Part shown: positions 38,230 to 51,554 of the stretch, in pieces
Numbering within the stretch: the stretch's first letter is position 1
Layout of the letters: each line of letters starts with the position of its first letter
NCBI RefSeq assembly: GCF_028769735.1
Contig: NC_088177.1
Span: 26,196,099 to 26,260,098 of the forward strand
Direction: 5' to 3'
Source of the DNA: Zonotrichia leucophrys gambelii
Taxonomy: Eukaryota; Chordata; Aves; Passeriformes; Passerellidae
Length of the DNA stretch: 64,000 nucleotides
Position numbers and translations under genes: made by a program
The notes under the pieces: generated by a model
Database searches by the model: none
What the model was told of the DNA's origin: nothing
Seen by the model: only the letters and a program-made list of their open reading frames with translations

Positions 38230-41200
38230 ATGCTTTGTTTGAGGCAGGTTTGCTTGCTGACACTGAGGCGTTACCAAGCTCGGGCTCTGTGTAGTGATGT
38301 GCTTCTGAGCCAGATAAATGGCTGCACCCATGAAGATGAAGTGTTCAACCTTGTTGGAAGAAACAAGGCCAGACTTTCTGAAAAGCACGTGGGAATTGCA
38401 TTGAACATGCTGTGGGAATTGCAAAAGAAGAGGCCCTTTCTCTCAAGGACTAGTGACTATGTAAGAAATCACTCCCAGTTTCTCGCCCTTTGCGTTTTGG
38501 CAGAAAACAAGGTGGAGCTCATGGAAGATGAGGTGATAGTGGACACCTTATATAGCATCCTGAGGTAAAGAGCATTAAATACTCTTTGTATTTGGTATTA
38601 AAAAGATAAGGAATTTTGGCTACAGAGCTTTCTCATAAGGAGACTGTGATGAGGCTGCCCTGCTGCAGCTTCTGCACTCTTGACTGTGTGACACAGCATA
38701 ATGTCCTGTGCCTCACTTTTGGAGATACAGGCAGAACAGATCTGTTTTGCAGTCCCATTAAGTATGTTTTATGATTATTATGAATTCTGATTATTCATGC
38801 ACAAATGTTTACAATCTGTTTGAATGGAGAGAATGATAGAAAAGTAAAACATTGCGATCAATAATGAAAAGACATATGTGTTATTTCCTCGTAACTATTG
38901 AAGTAAAGCATTGTCTTTATTTTGCAGGCTCAATGTTGAAGACCACGTTTCTCTAACAAAAGTGCTTGTTACAGAAGCATGGAAAAGATTAGAGAGGCAA
39001 GTATTGTCCTGCTATGCTTTGTGAAAGGTATAAGTTGCAAGCATGATTTGCTTCATGTGAGGTTACTCAAGAGTTCTCAAAGAGTACATATGTTTAAAAT
39101 ATAATATGCCTATTTTAAATGTCAGTTGTATTTTTGAAGGTTTTGAAAATTATACAAATTATTTGGTACACAAATGCTTGAGGGATTCAGATACTGCAAC
39201 AAGATAGTCCAGCATTTGAGATTTTGGAATATATTGTCTGTGTAGGTTTATGTATTTGAAGTGAATTGCAGGTTTTCATATTTACAATTTTACCTCTGTG
39301 CTTGCTGTCCAGGTCTTAAATGGTTATTAGAACCATGCTTATCTCAATTTTTATAAAACATTTTGTGTTTAAACATCAACATTTTCTCTTTGTGCATTTT
39401 GTTGTTGTCTTTTGAGTCCTTTTTGGAGGAGGGATATTGTAGTTTTGACTCTTTAATCTTGGGATAATGGCAGAACTGAGTGTCAGTCTCGGCACCCGCA
39501 CCACAGAATTGCCTCTTCTTTACATCTGGAGCATCTTGAAGTAAATAAATACAGTGTAGCTTGAAAACAATATTTATATTCAAGTAATATATTGCTCACA
39601 TTCATTTTATCCATTTGACATAATTGCTTGAGAATATAATCTTTATAGATTTCTCAGGCTGGTTAAGTGAAGTACAACCAATTCTTGTAGAACTCCATAT
39701 ACACAACATGCTTTAATATTAAACACCTAGGTTTTTTGCTTAGATACTTTGTTTCCTTGTTTTGTGATTTGACTGTAACCTTGGTTTTTACAGAATTGTT
39801 AAAAAATATTTTTGTCTTTAATTATTGATTAGAAATAAAAGGTAGATATCCTGTCTGACTGTCTTTAATGTCTTGACAGGCTTAGCTTGCCTTGCCTGTC
39901 TAAATTCGCTCTGTGCTTATACAAGCAGCACAGGCACTTCAGTCCCATAATTGGCCAAGTAGCTCATATTGTGGACACGAAACTGGATTCTATACAGGAT
40001 ATAAGGTAAGTGTCAGAAGCAGAAGAAACAAAATGTTGCAATTACTGGTCTGTCTTTTCTGAAGACTTTGCCTTTTTCTCCGCTGGAGGTTACTTTGCTT
40101 CAGCTGGGGGTTTGTGGGAGCGAAGTATTTTGTATTTGTGCATTGATTCACAAGAGAATGCATTTTCCCAATGACTTTACGAAGAATTTCCTTATAACCA
40201 GTCTAAATGATTGAAACTACAGCTTGATTGTTTAGTTTATAGAAATTTAATTAATTTCCACGGTACAGCAGATATTTACAATCAGCATTATCCTGATTCT
40301 AAACATGGACTTTTTTTGTAATTTAGAGGCTATTGACTCACCAGAAGAAGCTTTTCTCCCTTTTTCTCCCTTGACATTGATAGTTTCTCATGTCTACCAT
40401 GACATGTCTTTGCTAACGGCAGTAAGAGGTTTTAAAACAATATTGTGTTTATTTATCTTCAGAGCATTGTTTTTCTGCTCAAGCTGAATTAATAAATTCT
40501 CTTGCTAGCATGTCTAGCACGTTACCTTCATATTTAAACTACTTTAAGCACAGCTCTAGTCAAAGAGGACCAAGATAATTTTTTTCTTGTTTCTGTTCCC
40601 CTGGGGCTGTTACAGCAAAGGCTTCTCTTTCTTTCTTCTGCTTTATATAGCACCAGCAGTCCCACTGATTTTTTTCAGATATGAGGAGCCTGCTTATGAA
40701 ACTCTTTGAACAGGACTGCATTTCTTTAGTGAAATAACTTTCTGTATGGTCATAAGTTTTATCCCCTTAGGAAGGCATTCTTTCTTTAGGAGTGACAATG
40801 ACTCTTCTCCCCATCCTGTCACTTGTGAATTGTTTGGGCTTTTTTAGTGTCTATTGAACATTAAAGATATTTCAGCAAATATGAATCAGGGTCTTGCTTT
40901 GGGCAAACGCTTTCATCGTGTGTAACTTTGTAAGAGATGGCTGAAAATTTTAAATAATTTCAGACATTTCAGAAGTTCACTGAAAGCCGAATCTTTAATA
41001 GGATAAATGGTTTTTACTCATCCATGTTTTCTGGATAGGATTTAAAATTTTTTTTGCACAGAAGCCAACAACACCTGAACTCCCATTAATTTCTTTTTGC
41101 ACTTCAGTTAATAAATATAAAATGTATTGCTTACTATATTCACTGTGTAAATAGGAGACTTTTTGAATTTTTTAGGATCTTGTCAGTGTTGATGATCAGC

Positions 41201-44200
41201 ATATCTGAAGTTATCACAGAGAGTTTTCGAGACCGATTACTACACAAGGCTGAACAGCTCTTAGAAGAAGAGCTCGAAGTCCACTTCAACTATGCCAGAA
41301 GAATACTACAGTTTCTCCAAAATGTTAAACTGAGATATCATCCAGTGCTAGAAAAATGCAACAGGATTTTCCTTAAAAGTGCCTCCCATCTTGATATACA
41401 CAGTATTAGTCATATTTTTGGACTGTATGAGCAGCTGGGTTTTGGCAGTGCTGAATTTCGCTTGATTGCTAAACAGCTGCTATCTGAAGCTATAGATGAT
41501 TATTATGATCCTGAAACATTTGCAAAATTATTTTTTTCTCTTGGACCTTTGGCAGGACCCAAGGTTAGAGAAAGGTAAGTTTATTAATCATTTTGTCTTA
41601 TTTATGATACACATATTCCTACTCAGAAATTAAAAATGTACTGGTGTTTGGAGGAATTTCTGAGCCCATCTGTGAGCTGAGCCTTAGGTTTCCTGGTTGT
41701 AACAGTGTAGCAAAGGATGATTTCATCATGGAAACACTGTCAAAGCAGTATGTTTTATTAAGAAGCTGAATCAGATCCATCAGTTAAGGGGGGTGTGAAT
41801 GCTGTTATGCAAGGCCATCCTGTAGCTCTGTCTCTTAGATTACATCCTTCCTTTCACACTGGGTGGTAGTAAAAACATTTCTGTCTTTCTTCTAAGAAAT
41901 ATATGCAGTGATATGTGTTGCTTTTTAAGATTGTCAGTAGCTGAAAAAGCCTGAGTCTTGTCCTATTCTAGACTGCTGACATCCTGTTCTTTATGAAAGA
42001 TCGTCATCAGGGAACACTTCAGCATTTATTTAGAGCACAGGACTGTGTGGCACTTTTTTTTTTCTCTGCCTGTTTTTCTTGTGCCACAAAATCCTGTTTG
42101 GGGGTGATATTACTCATGGATCTCTCAAAGCCTGCAGTTCTAGGCAGAATTTTCTGTATTAATTACAATGAGTCATATTTTCATACTTGTCTTCGTGAAC
42201 ATTTCCTTTATTCAGAGATTTGCTGCAAGCCTTGTTGGTTTGCCATAGCTGATGTAGTTCCAAAAGCTTTTCTTTTTTTTAATTTATTTATATTGTTTGT
42301 GATAAACATTGGATTTAATTAACACAGAACCAGTTCAGTTCATGTTTGATTCTGTTATCTGTAGCTTGCTGATTGATCATGAATTGTTCTGTGTCTTAGA
42401 GTACCTTCCCTACTTCTTGTCTACTTTTAGAATTGTTGGACTTGCTGTTTTCTAGCATCAGAGCAAGATGCACTGATCCAACACACTCACACCCCTTTAT
42501 TTGTGCTAGACAGACCAGCTGTTTAGAAGAAATGTCCACAGAACAAAAGTCTCTAGTTTGGGATAATTTTGCTTCCAGAAATAGTCTTTGGTTCTTTTCC
42601 TCATAGGTAAAGAAAATGGCTGCAATGTTTGCCAGAGATTTTCAACTGTTTTTCATTGGAAATTGTCTTTTCCTCTTTAGGTTGCTGATAACTGCAGTAA
42701 ACATGGCAGAGGAATTTAGCAGTCACCAAATATTGATGATACTGAAAACTATGCAGAAAATGAAATGCAGAAATTCTCATCTACTCAAAAAGTAATGGTT
42801 TTGATATTACTAAGATGTTGTATTCTCTAGGTAAACTTCCATTTAGTGTGGAAAACTTTGACATATCCAGTGAGTTAGGAGCATCACTTGCACACAAGTT
42901 CTTATACACTATAACTTATTGGCTATTACAGATTCTAGAATATTGCAGCTTGACCCAGAAGTAATTGAGGCAATTTAGGGATTTCAAAGAAAGGCATTTC
43001 ACCCTTACCAAGTTACTGTTGTATAGCATCTGTCTAACTTACAAATCTGTGATAAACTTCACCTCTAACAATTACTGTAAACTCGGGAGAGTGCAAATGA
43101 AATCTGGTAAATTGCAGAGAACATATCCTGTCTTGAAGATCCTGTTACTTTTGTGAATTATTTCTTCAAAAGTCACTGTGTCCTTTTTTGGACTCATAAA
43201 GCTTGTGTTTTTTAGAACCTGGGCCACATTTTCTGCAGTTTTGAACTGAAAACTATTTATAAGGAGGGGTAGTGTCTGTCATACAGTGAATGGAAAAGAA
43301 GTTAATGTTTTAGGCACAGAAGATGTAGCATTAGATATGTCAGAGATAGAGCAGAATTAAGTGCAGGTTGTGAACAGTTGTTGGATTGAAGGTACTTGTA
43401 TGAATCAAATAGATCCTTGAAAGAAAAAGGTTCTGTGGCACAAAGGGATACTAAAAGGAAGATCAGGTGAATTAATGCCTTTTGTTCCTGAGTCTCACTG
43501 TCTAAAGATGGTCTTAAAGTATTATCTTTCCCTACAAAGCTATCCCCCTCTGCAGCTTCAGACCAGCACAGCTGTAGCTACCACTGTTATGTGAATGTGG
43601 TGGTGCAGGAGCTGCTGGTGCTGTTCTAGTCTATGTTCTGGGTCCACTCTAAATTGAACTGATTGTGAAATCTGCAACAGAAATTAGTAGTGTGAAGTAG
43701 CTGATTTGTTGTGATGACTTTAATTTTTGTTGTGTGGCTTTAATGTTGCAATTCAGTAAGTGGAGAGAGGCTGCTCTAAGTGGAATAGTGTCAGAATCAA
43801 TGTGGAGATGAGTGCAGGTGTGTAAAACCCTTCCCACAGGTACTGTGCATCACAAGACACCTCTATTGCATGTGGCATGTTGGAGTTTGCAATATCTTTT
43901 GTGTTATCTTACCATGTAATCTTTTCCTCTTTGAATTCAGGATGGCTTCTGTTCTGCACAAACACTTGGACAGCTATCATGTACTACAGTTGGTGAAGTT
44001 AACTCAGTACTTGGTGGTGTTGCATTGCCAGGATGTGGAGCTGTTTGCCAAACTAAAAATGTTACTATTAGGGTAAGTGTGTATTCTTGGAAATGTAGCT
44101 ATCTGAGTTTTAAACAGTTTTCTACTCAAGATTTTAAATAGCAGTCTAAGATGTTAGTGTTCTACCCATAAAATACAAAGAAGTAACAAACTTGTTACAA

Positions 44201-47200
44201 GTATTTGATTTATTAAACTTGTAAATCAGATGATGGAAAGTAAATGTTGTCTTGACTAGAAACCCAACAGTATCTGCTAATATATATGGTACCTTTTAAA
44301 AATATTTTTTCCCTTTTTCTTCTGACCACTGTAATATAATGATGTTGTAATGACAATAAATTTTGCTTGGTATTTGATAGGATGGGTAGATATTAATATT
44401 GTATTTGATGTTTGACAGAAGAAGTAATGAAAAAGAGACAGAATGCCTTGGTTGGGACAGGTGAAAGTGTGACCCAGAAGTACTCTTTTGATTGAAGAAC
44501 TGTCCAGTTAATTCTTAGGCTTCTATAGAACAGAAAGTTGTCAGACAAGAGATCTTGCTTTGATTGCTCACCTCTATGGGAATGTAATATTCAGCCTTGG
44601 CTGTACATATTTTTTTGGTGGATGATGTCCTCATGTTCCTCAGACTCCTTGAAACCTGGTGCTCCCTAGGACAGAAATCACAGAAATTACCCAGGCCCAT
44701 AAACCCACAGATTACCTTGACAAATGTGCACCTTCTGGCCTTACTAAGAACTTCTGTGATTATCAGTAACAAGTGGAGCCTCACCAGCTGACTGAGCTGC
44801 TCACTGTCTTCTTCCCCTTCTTCAGTTTTGAATAAATTAGAAGGAAGAAGTTAATCTCATTGAAAAAAGATGTGTAGATTTCTGCCAAGTCATTAATATT
44901 TTTCTTATTTATATTTGATGTGCAGGTTTTGACTTCTAAATTAGAAGTTTCAAGCATGTTTTTTTTTTGTTTTGTTTTGTTTAAATATTGCACTTTGTCA
45001 CTACTGATGGACTTTTATTTCTATCTCTCTTCCAGTTATTTAAAATCTAGTGTGATACCTGCTGATACTGCAGCTGTAATTCGTGTTCTTGCCATGCTTC
45101 CTTCTTTCCAAGTGGAGGAAATGATTATAAACAAAGCAGCAGCAGCTTTGCCTCAATGCAGACTGCATCATTTGAATTGCATTGCTACAGCTCTTATCAA
45201 GTGGAACCATCATGGCCAGTTTCACTGGCAGAACAGCTCTGAGCTGTGTGCCAAGCTTCTGCAAAAACTCAATGACTGTGCATTTCAGAGGCTTCAGAAA
45301 GCCAACAACTTAAATCTTCTGCTGGAAGAGCTTCCATATGTGAATGGAGAGTGGTTTGAAGAAGTCCTGAATGAGGAAACTCTGGCCATGTGTCAGCACT
45401 TGATGGATCAAATAACATGGGCAAATGTTTTACCCTTGTCTTTTTTTCTCATCAAATCAGAGCACCGTTGTCCTGCATTATTTGACAGAATAGCATCTGT
45501 GACTGTTGAAAATATAGACAAGGTGTCCCAGTTTTTCTTTCTATCTACTGTGAGTTATTCAGTAAGAAAGGACACATCAGTAGTTGATGTGTTTGAGAGC
45601 ACAATCCACACATGTTTTTAAGAGTTTTCTTCAACGTAGCTGGTTTGGAGATAATTTTTTTTTCTGCTTACTTAAAGCTGTTTTACTTCTATGTGTATAA
45701 ATTTGCATTTATCATTAATTTTCATTTCTTTTTTATTGTTCACTCAGTGTTAGGTCAGCCATAATTTACATTCAACTTTACATTTGACCATCTTAATTTT
45801 TTTAAACTTAATAAATAGTCACATCACACGGTGGATATTTTAACATTATTAATTGTTGTGGGGATTTCCCCAATAGCCTGTCTATTTGGTCAAAATTACT
45901 CTTTTTTTTCATACTATCTTGCTTCCCAATCTGGTGTTCATATAAATCTTCAAGTTTATTCTGTTGCAGTTTAGTTTCTTTAAGAACATTTAATGCAAAA
46001 CCTTCTAAAAGGTTCTTTAAGCATATAGAAACACTTGGATCACCTACATGAAATAAATTTGAAGTTTTAGTTGTGGTTCCAATTTCAACAATTTTGTTTT
46101 TTGTTATTCAGAAAAGTTGACAAAAAAAATTAGAAAATAGTTTGTCTACTCCTAAATCTCCAAATTCTGAATTAATTATAAAGCTTTTCTTTATTATAAA
46201 GCTATAGTAGGATATTTTGCAGTAACTTGATTTAGGATGTCTTTTTTTTCAGATTCTCACCTCTGAAATCTATTTTATTCTCTTCCTTTTCTCTGCTTTG
46301 AATTATGACCCTCCTGACAATGAAGAATTCTTTAAGAGTTGTATCCAACATCTTACTTCTAACTTGAGTAAGTGCAATAGACAAAGATTTTTACTGAATG
46401 AAAATGAAAAATCTTTTCTTTGATTAAGCAAAGAAAAGAGAATTATGTTACTGCTAATACTCTGCCTGCTGGGGTTAAACCATGACAAATATTCAATTTT
46501 AGGTTTTGTTTCACCTGCTGAAAATTACTCTTGATAAGGGACTAGCAAAGGATTTTTTGGCATAGTAAAAGATAAGTGAAAATTCTGATTAATTCACTGT
46601 GCTGTTATTGGTTAGAATTGTTGTGTTCCCCAAGGAAACATCATTTGGGAACAGGATACATTTTGTGATTCGTGACAAAGAAATAGTTAAAATTGTGGAG
46701 GAAGTGTGTATGGATTTGTGTTGTACATTAAGAGGGAAAATCAGGTGATTTGAGAGGCCAGGTAAAGGGCATTGCAAATCCTTTCAACTTTGTCATGTGT
46801 TAATATGGGTTTCTCTCTGGTTTTTCAAGGTCATCTTGAAAATTATCACTTGGTGCTGCTTGGTCATGTTTTGGCAATGGCTGGGTATTTTCCTCCAGTT
46901 CTGATAACGACCATATTTAATGTTTCTTTCCTAAGCAAACTGGATGCTGAACTTAAAGGTAGATATCTAGCTTTTGATGAATTTGATTGTGTAGCATTTG
47001 GCATAAAATGCAATTTGGACTTACATATGACTTGAGATATAGAATTACTCTTTAAATGATTCTGCTTTTGTGAAAGACACCCTCTTTATAATATAGTCAT
47101 AGTCTGAGTGCTTAAAGGGCAGGAATGAACAAAAATATGTTTTTTGTTTTAAAAGTACAGACCTGTATTGCAGATGAGAGAAAGTAATATAAAATTAATT

Positions 47201-50200
47201 TTATAGTCAACTTATTGCACTCAGTATTTATTAATTCTTCAATTTTATTGGAAATAAAATTACCTGACTGTGGTGTTTATTACTAGAAGTAGTCACAAAG
47301 CTGAAGGAATAATGTGGGATTCTTGTCTTCAAGAAATGTATCCTACCTGTCTCTTCTCTCTAAATAAGAGGCTGAGTGCTTGACTGTTTCATTCCTCTCT
47401 ACCTCTTATGTTGTTCATTATCAGTGTACTCTTGCCATTTTGCCCTCAACTACTTAATTAAATTTACACAATAGAAGCAATTTCTGTCTTCTGTCTTCCT
47501 GTTGTTCTTAATGTTGAGCAGAACTGTGGTTTTTTCATTTATTTTCTCAGGGATTTTGAGAACCTTTCTCAAATTCTGCAGCATGAGTTGTATAAATGCC
47601 ATAGTATACAGATATTTGCATTTCTAGTAAAGGATTCAGAGGTTACCATTTAGTTCAATTTGTTGGGATTTTTCACATTTCAGTTCACACTTTTCTATGT
47701 TGTTTTTGTTTTGTTTTTTAAATCAGTGCTGCCTGATACGGTGAAGCAGAGGGTCCACTCGAGCCTCATGAAATTGAACAGAGCAGTCTGTCTGGAATGC
47801 CCAGAGTTTCACATCCCTTGGTTTCATGAGCCATACTGCCAACGTGTCTTTCATAACAGTAAGTCATTTAGGGCAGGAAAGCTGCCCTTGTTACTCACAA
47901 TAGTCTATCTTTTTAGAAATATACTAGATATTTCTTGTAAAGCTGTCATACTGACATAGCACACAATAGAAGGCACTTCCCTCTCTGCTGAGCATTTTGT
48001 AGTGCAACCACTTACTAGTGCAACTGGGAGCAAACTGGTTTTCCTTGTGAGAATTAATGTAGTAGAGATGGGATATTTCTGCAGAAGAATTAAAATTTAA
48101 ATACACAGAAACAGTGTATATGGCATGAAGGATGGAAAGGCAGGAAGATCATCCTGTACTGGAGACATGGGTCATTTTGCTCCCTGCTTCACTTACAAAA
48201 CTGAACATTTGACTTAAATTTTTCAAGGTAAACATTTTTACTGCCTCCTTTTGAACTTGATCCTCCCTTTTTCCTCACAACAATCAAGATCTGTCAGGGA
48301 TGAGAGACAGAGAAGTAGGCTAGTGATCAAGTGTAGCAGCTGAGAACTTTCAGAACAGTAATCAATTCAGAATCCATCAAATGCAAACACAGGCTCTCCT
48401 CCACTAATTCTCATGGGGAGATCTGCTGTGCTATCCACAGAACTCAGCTGCTTTGTCTCTAAGCCTGAAGATGTTTAATGGAGCAGGGTGTTAATCTGCA
48501 ATGGACAGAGAAGTGGTAGATAGTGGGGTATGGCTGTAATCGACCCAAGGTGAGTAAATACATGTCTAAACATAACTAAAAGCAAACAAAATCCACCAGG
48601 TGAAACCTAAAACTTGAGGTTTTGTAGTATGTGAATGAAAAAATCCTGGGATCTAAACTCTGGATTTGAAATTTATTTAATAGCATGCACCTGCCACTTT
48701 CTAGCTAAAATATGATCACTTTGTCTCTGAATTATGATGGAATAGCACTCGGGATCTGTGGAAAAGATTTAATTCAGTAGCCTGGCTGTCAAAAATACAA
48801 TGTCTCAAAGCACTATTTTCAGAATTTTGGCTGTGGAAGTTTTTATGTATGAATTCTTTATTTTGTCTTTGTAGGCATGAGCCAAATAAATGCACAGCGA
48901 CAGCACATTCACAGAATGCTGACAGAGATCTTAGGAGGGAGCCATTACTCAAGAGTATCTGTTCTCACACCGTACTACTATGAAATAGGTGAGAAGTTCA
49001 TACTCTAAAATTGTTATGAAGTCCTTTCATATCACTCTTGTTACCAAGATTAGGAAGTTCTTGGTCATATGGCCTCAAAATAACACAAGATATTGCAAAG
49101 AAGAAATTGTTGTATAAAATATAGTTTCCAAAATGTTCTTTGTAGTATTAATAATGTTGGGTATCTCCTAATTATGGCTATCTGTTTTTCTACAAGTAAA
49201 CATTGTACAGATCAAATTCTTCCATTTTGATTTTGTCAGTAAACAGGTTTGTTTTGTTTTCTGGCAGATTTTGAGTGTGTCCTGGATGTAAATAAAAAGC
49301 CTCTTTCCTATATGGCTCAGAATATAGCTTTGGGTAGTGTGGGGGATATACCCTTGAGACATGACTTCAAGGATGAAGGGAGAAAGGCTCTGCCACCAGG
49401 AGCTCAAAGGTCAGTACATTCTTGCACCTTGGCTCTTCCAAGCTTACATCCACTTTAGACTGGGTTTTTGATGCTCATGTTCTAATGTTCTGTTCCTTTT
49501 TCCAAAGTCTAATGAGGTTTAGCCTGCTGGGGTGTGCTGGGTTAGCCACATCTGCTCCCTCCCATTTGCAGGACATGGCTCATGTCCCTGCAGTGTGATG
49601 GGGGAAAGAACGTGGAGGGTAACAGCAAGGAAGAAAACTCCTGGGTTGCAATTAAGAGAGTTTAATAAGTGGAGAGGAAAAACAAGGGGGAGGGAGAAAC
49701 AAAGCAATGGATGGCCATGCAGTCATTGACCTACAGCAGAGCTGTGCCAGAGCAATGGCTGTGTGGGATAAAGTCCCCTCTGCTTTACTGCTGAGCATGA
49801 TGTTGTATGGTGTGAAACACCACTTCAGGCAGCTCCCAGCTGTGTCCCTTGCTCTTGTCAGTGCAGCCTGTATGCACTGTGGGCACAGGGAGAAACAGGG
49901 AAGGCCTTGATGCTGTGCAAGCACTTTTCAGCAGTAGCCAGGATATCAGTGTGTTATTGACAGTTCTGGTCACAAGTTCAAAACACAGCATCTTACCAAC
50001 TGCTCTGAAGAAAAGTACCTCCATCCCAGCCAAACTCAGTACAGGTTCTTGACATGTGTTTCATGAGATTGGAATACTGTTTTCCTCCCACCTTTTCAAA
50101 TGCAAGCCTTGAAAATGTTGGTTAGTTGTTTTTACCATTGAAACAAAAACAGATGCAGGGAGAAAATGCTTTTTCTGAATTCGAGTATCTCTAGATAAAT

Positions 50201-51554
50201 AGGAGGAAAATGTTTTGTCTAATTCCAGGGAGTTGTTTAATTTTTGTTTTCTGATAATTGTCAGGTTTATCTAGTCTTGCTGTAACTATCAGTACTGAAC
50301 TAGAGCTGTCACTTCTTTCTATTCAGGTAGGATGTGGAAGTAAATGCACATTTTTACTTTTTGCAGAATTGCTTTGGAATTTCTTGATTCAAAAGCTTTT
50401 AGCAAAGATTATTCACGTCATCTGAAAGGAGAACCTGCAGTGAAAAAGCGACACCTGGAAATGCTGGGGTACCGAGTCGTTCAGGTGAGCACTCAGCAAT
50501 GCTTTGTGTCCTTTCTGGATTGTATCAGCACTGCAAAATGATCCAGCAGATGTAGAGCAGTTTTATCATTAAAAGTACTTACTGGGAGAGAGCAATTTTT
50601 GTAGTTAGGGAGGAAGCTCTAAGCTCTTCTCAAAATGGTGTAAGGACTTCGCAGAACTCACACCTTCTCTGAAAGAGGATGAAGCAAAGCTGAAGTGAAA
50701 AGGTCCCACTAACCTTACTGCAGGCAAGCTAGCAATCTCATTGCAGCCTGAGTAAAGGAGAAAAAGTCAAATGAGAGTTTCAGTTCAATTCACTGAAGAT
50801 TTCTATGGTAGAAAAGGATTGAACATACCCTCCTTGAGTGGTAAGGCAGTTTGGCAGCTGCCAGCTGGGATATGGATGCTGTTTGTCTGCTGCAGTGACA
50901 GTGCTGTGACAGGGAACACCAAAGGTCAGACATAATTCACCACCAGCACTGAAACATTTGGGAATTGAAGACTCATTAATGCAGAGGTTCCTATATATTT
51001 AACAACTCACCTAACCTAATTTTAGCTAGAATCCTTCTTTAAGCTTAAATTTTGTTGGTTGTTGTTTTTGTGAACAGAATAATTATCCTTTTTCATGTTA
51101 CACTACTGATACAACATTCCAGTCTGCTACATTAGCATTACAAACTACAGTGACCTGGGATTTTTCTCTCATTTTGTGTTTTAAAAGAGAGTGTAATGGA
51201 GTTGTCACAGCCTATATTGTGTTTTATATCTGTTTTATATCTCTGCAACTCTGCTGCTTTTTAGAAGCAGACTGACTGTACCTACATAAAGGAGAATCTT
51301 ACAATAAGAAATGGATCTTTTCAGTATTGGAGTAAGCCAGGCTTTTGAGAGGTGGTAAATATCTTCAAGTGAAGAACAACAGATATCAGAGAGCCTTTTC
51401 TTTGCTCTTATGTGGTATGTAGCTTATAGCAATGTTAAATGGCTTATACCATTCTGTTCTACAGATTCCTCACTTCGAATGGAATTCCATGGTTCTGTCA
51501 ACAAAAAGTGAACAGCTGGAATACCTGAGACAGCAGCTGTATGGCATACAGTGA
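38230..51554 (+). CDS. FASTKD1: FASTKD1, FAST kinase domain-containing protein 1, complete CDS
   Basis: Exons 38230-38564, 38928-38996, 39880-40005, 41176-41574, 42681-42791, 43941-44072, 45036-45549 (or 45522), 46253-46367, 46830-46958, 47727-47858, 48875-48988, 49268-49409, 50367-50484 and 51465-51554 join in matching phases to 841 (or 832) aa; I recall 847 in human. FASTKD1 is a mitochondrial-matrix RNA-binding protein that modulates mitochondrial mRNA levels, ND3 among those reported. The N-terminus MLCLRQVCLLTLRRYQARA is basic and hydrophobic, as in mitochondrial presequences. The middle is helical repeat. The FAST_1/FAST_2 region spans about 480-690 (VCLECPEFHIPWFHEPYC lies there), and residues 773-838 form the RAP domain (ALEFLDSKAF, RHLEMLGYRVVQ). 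Intron 2 has a GC donor. ATG 38230 was chosen because upstream in-frame sequence has no ATG and this Met aligns with an internal Met of the human N-terminus. Confidence 0.95.
38997..39879 (+). other. FASTKD1 intron 2 with GC-AG boundaries
   Basis: The upstream exon ends ...CTGGAG|AG at 38996 on the pattern AG|GCAAGT, with acceptor cttgacag ending at 39879. Only the GC donor gives phase 2 and joins AG|G to CTT, reading RLERLSLPCLS, matching the human RLERFDIKLLS order as I recall it. The GT four bases later (39001) would end in phase 0 and run straight into a TAG in the next exon. Confidence 0.85.
45523..45549 (+). CDS. FASTKD1: FASTKD1 exon 7 tail between two in-frame donors
   Basis: Two donors lie 27 nt apart in the same phase. 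AAG|GTGTCC after 45522 has a poor +4 to +6. ACT|GTGAGT after 45549 is stronger intron-side. The optional nine residues are VSQFFFLST. Using the upstream donor gives the same spacing as the human protein from I(D/E)K to NYDPP (24 residues). Using the downstream one adds nine. I favour the downstream donor on signal strength only. Confidence 0.55.
49515..50055 (+). mobile_element. Avian ERV LTR-type element in FASTKD1 intron 12
   Basis: A sharply bounded, GC-richer block in the intron between 49409 and 50367. Stretches typical of a widespread passerine LTR family include ggataaagtcccctctgc, catgatgttgtatggtgtgaaa, cagctgtgtccct, aaggccttgatgctgtgcaag, cacttttcagcagtagcca and the closing acctccatcccagccaaact. 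No internal retroviral coding region is present, so it is a solo or fragmentary LTR in the same sense as FASTKD1. Frames in it (49532-49910 and others) are not host genes. Exact edges and family need a repeat-library search. Confidence 0.65.

Noticed and set aside
39001..39002. GT at 39001 as the FASTKD1 exon 2 donor
   Set aside because: It gives phase 0 and reads GCT TAG in the next exon; the GC donor at 38997 restores the conserved frame.
44920..45621. Reading the whole 233-codon frame as one FASTKD1 exon
   Set aside because: Its first part is intron (a T-rich stretch before acceptor ttccag at 45035) and its last part follows a donor; only 45036-45549 fits phase and homology.
49532..50052. 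Small frames in FASTKD1 intron 12
   Set aside because: They fall within the LTR-like element, are short and broken, and encode no recognisable retroviral or host domain.
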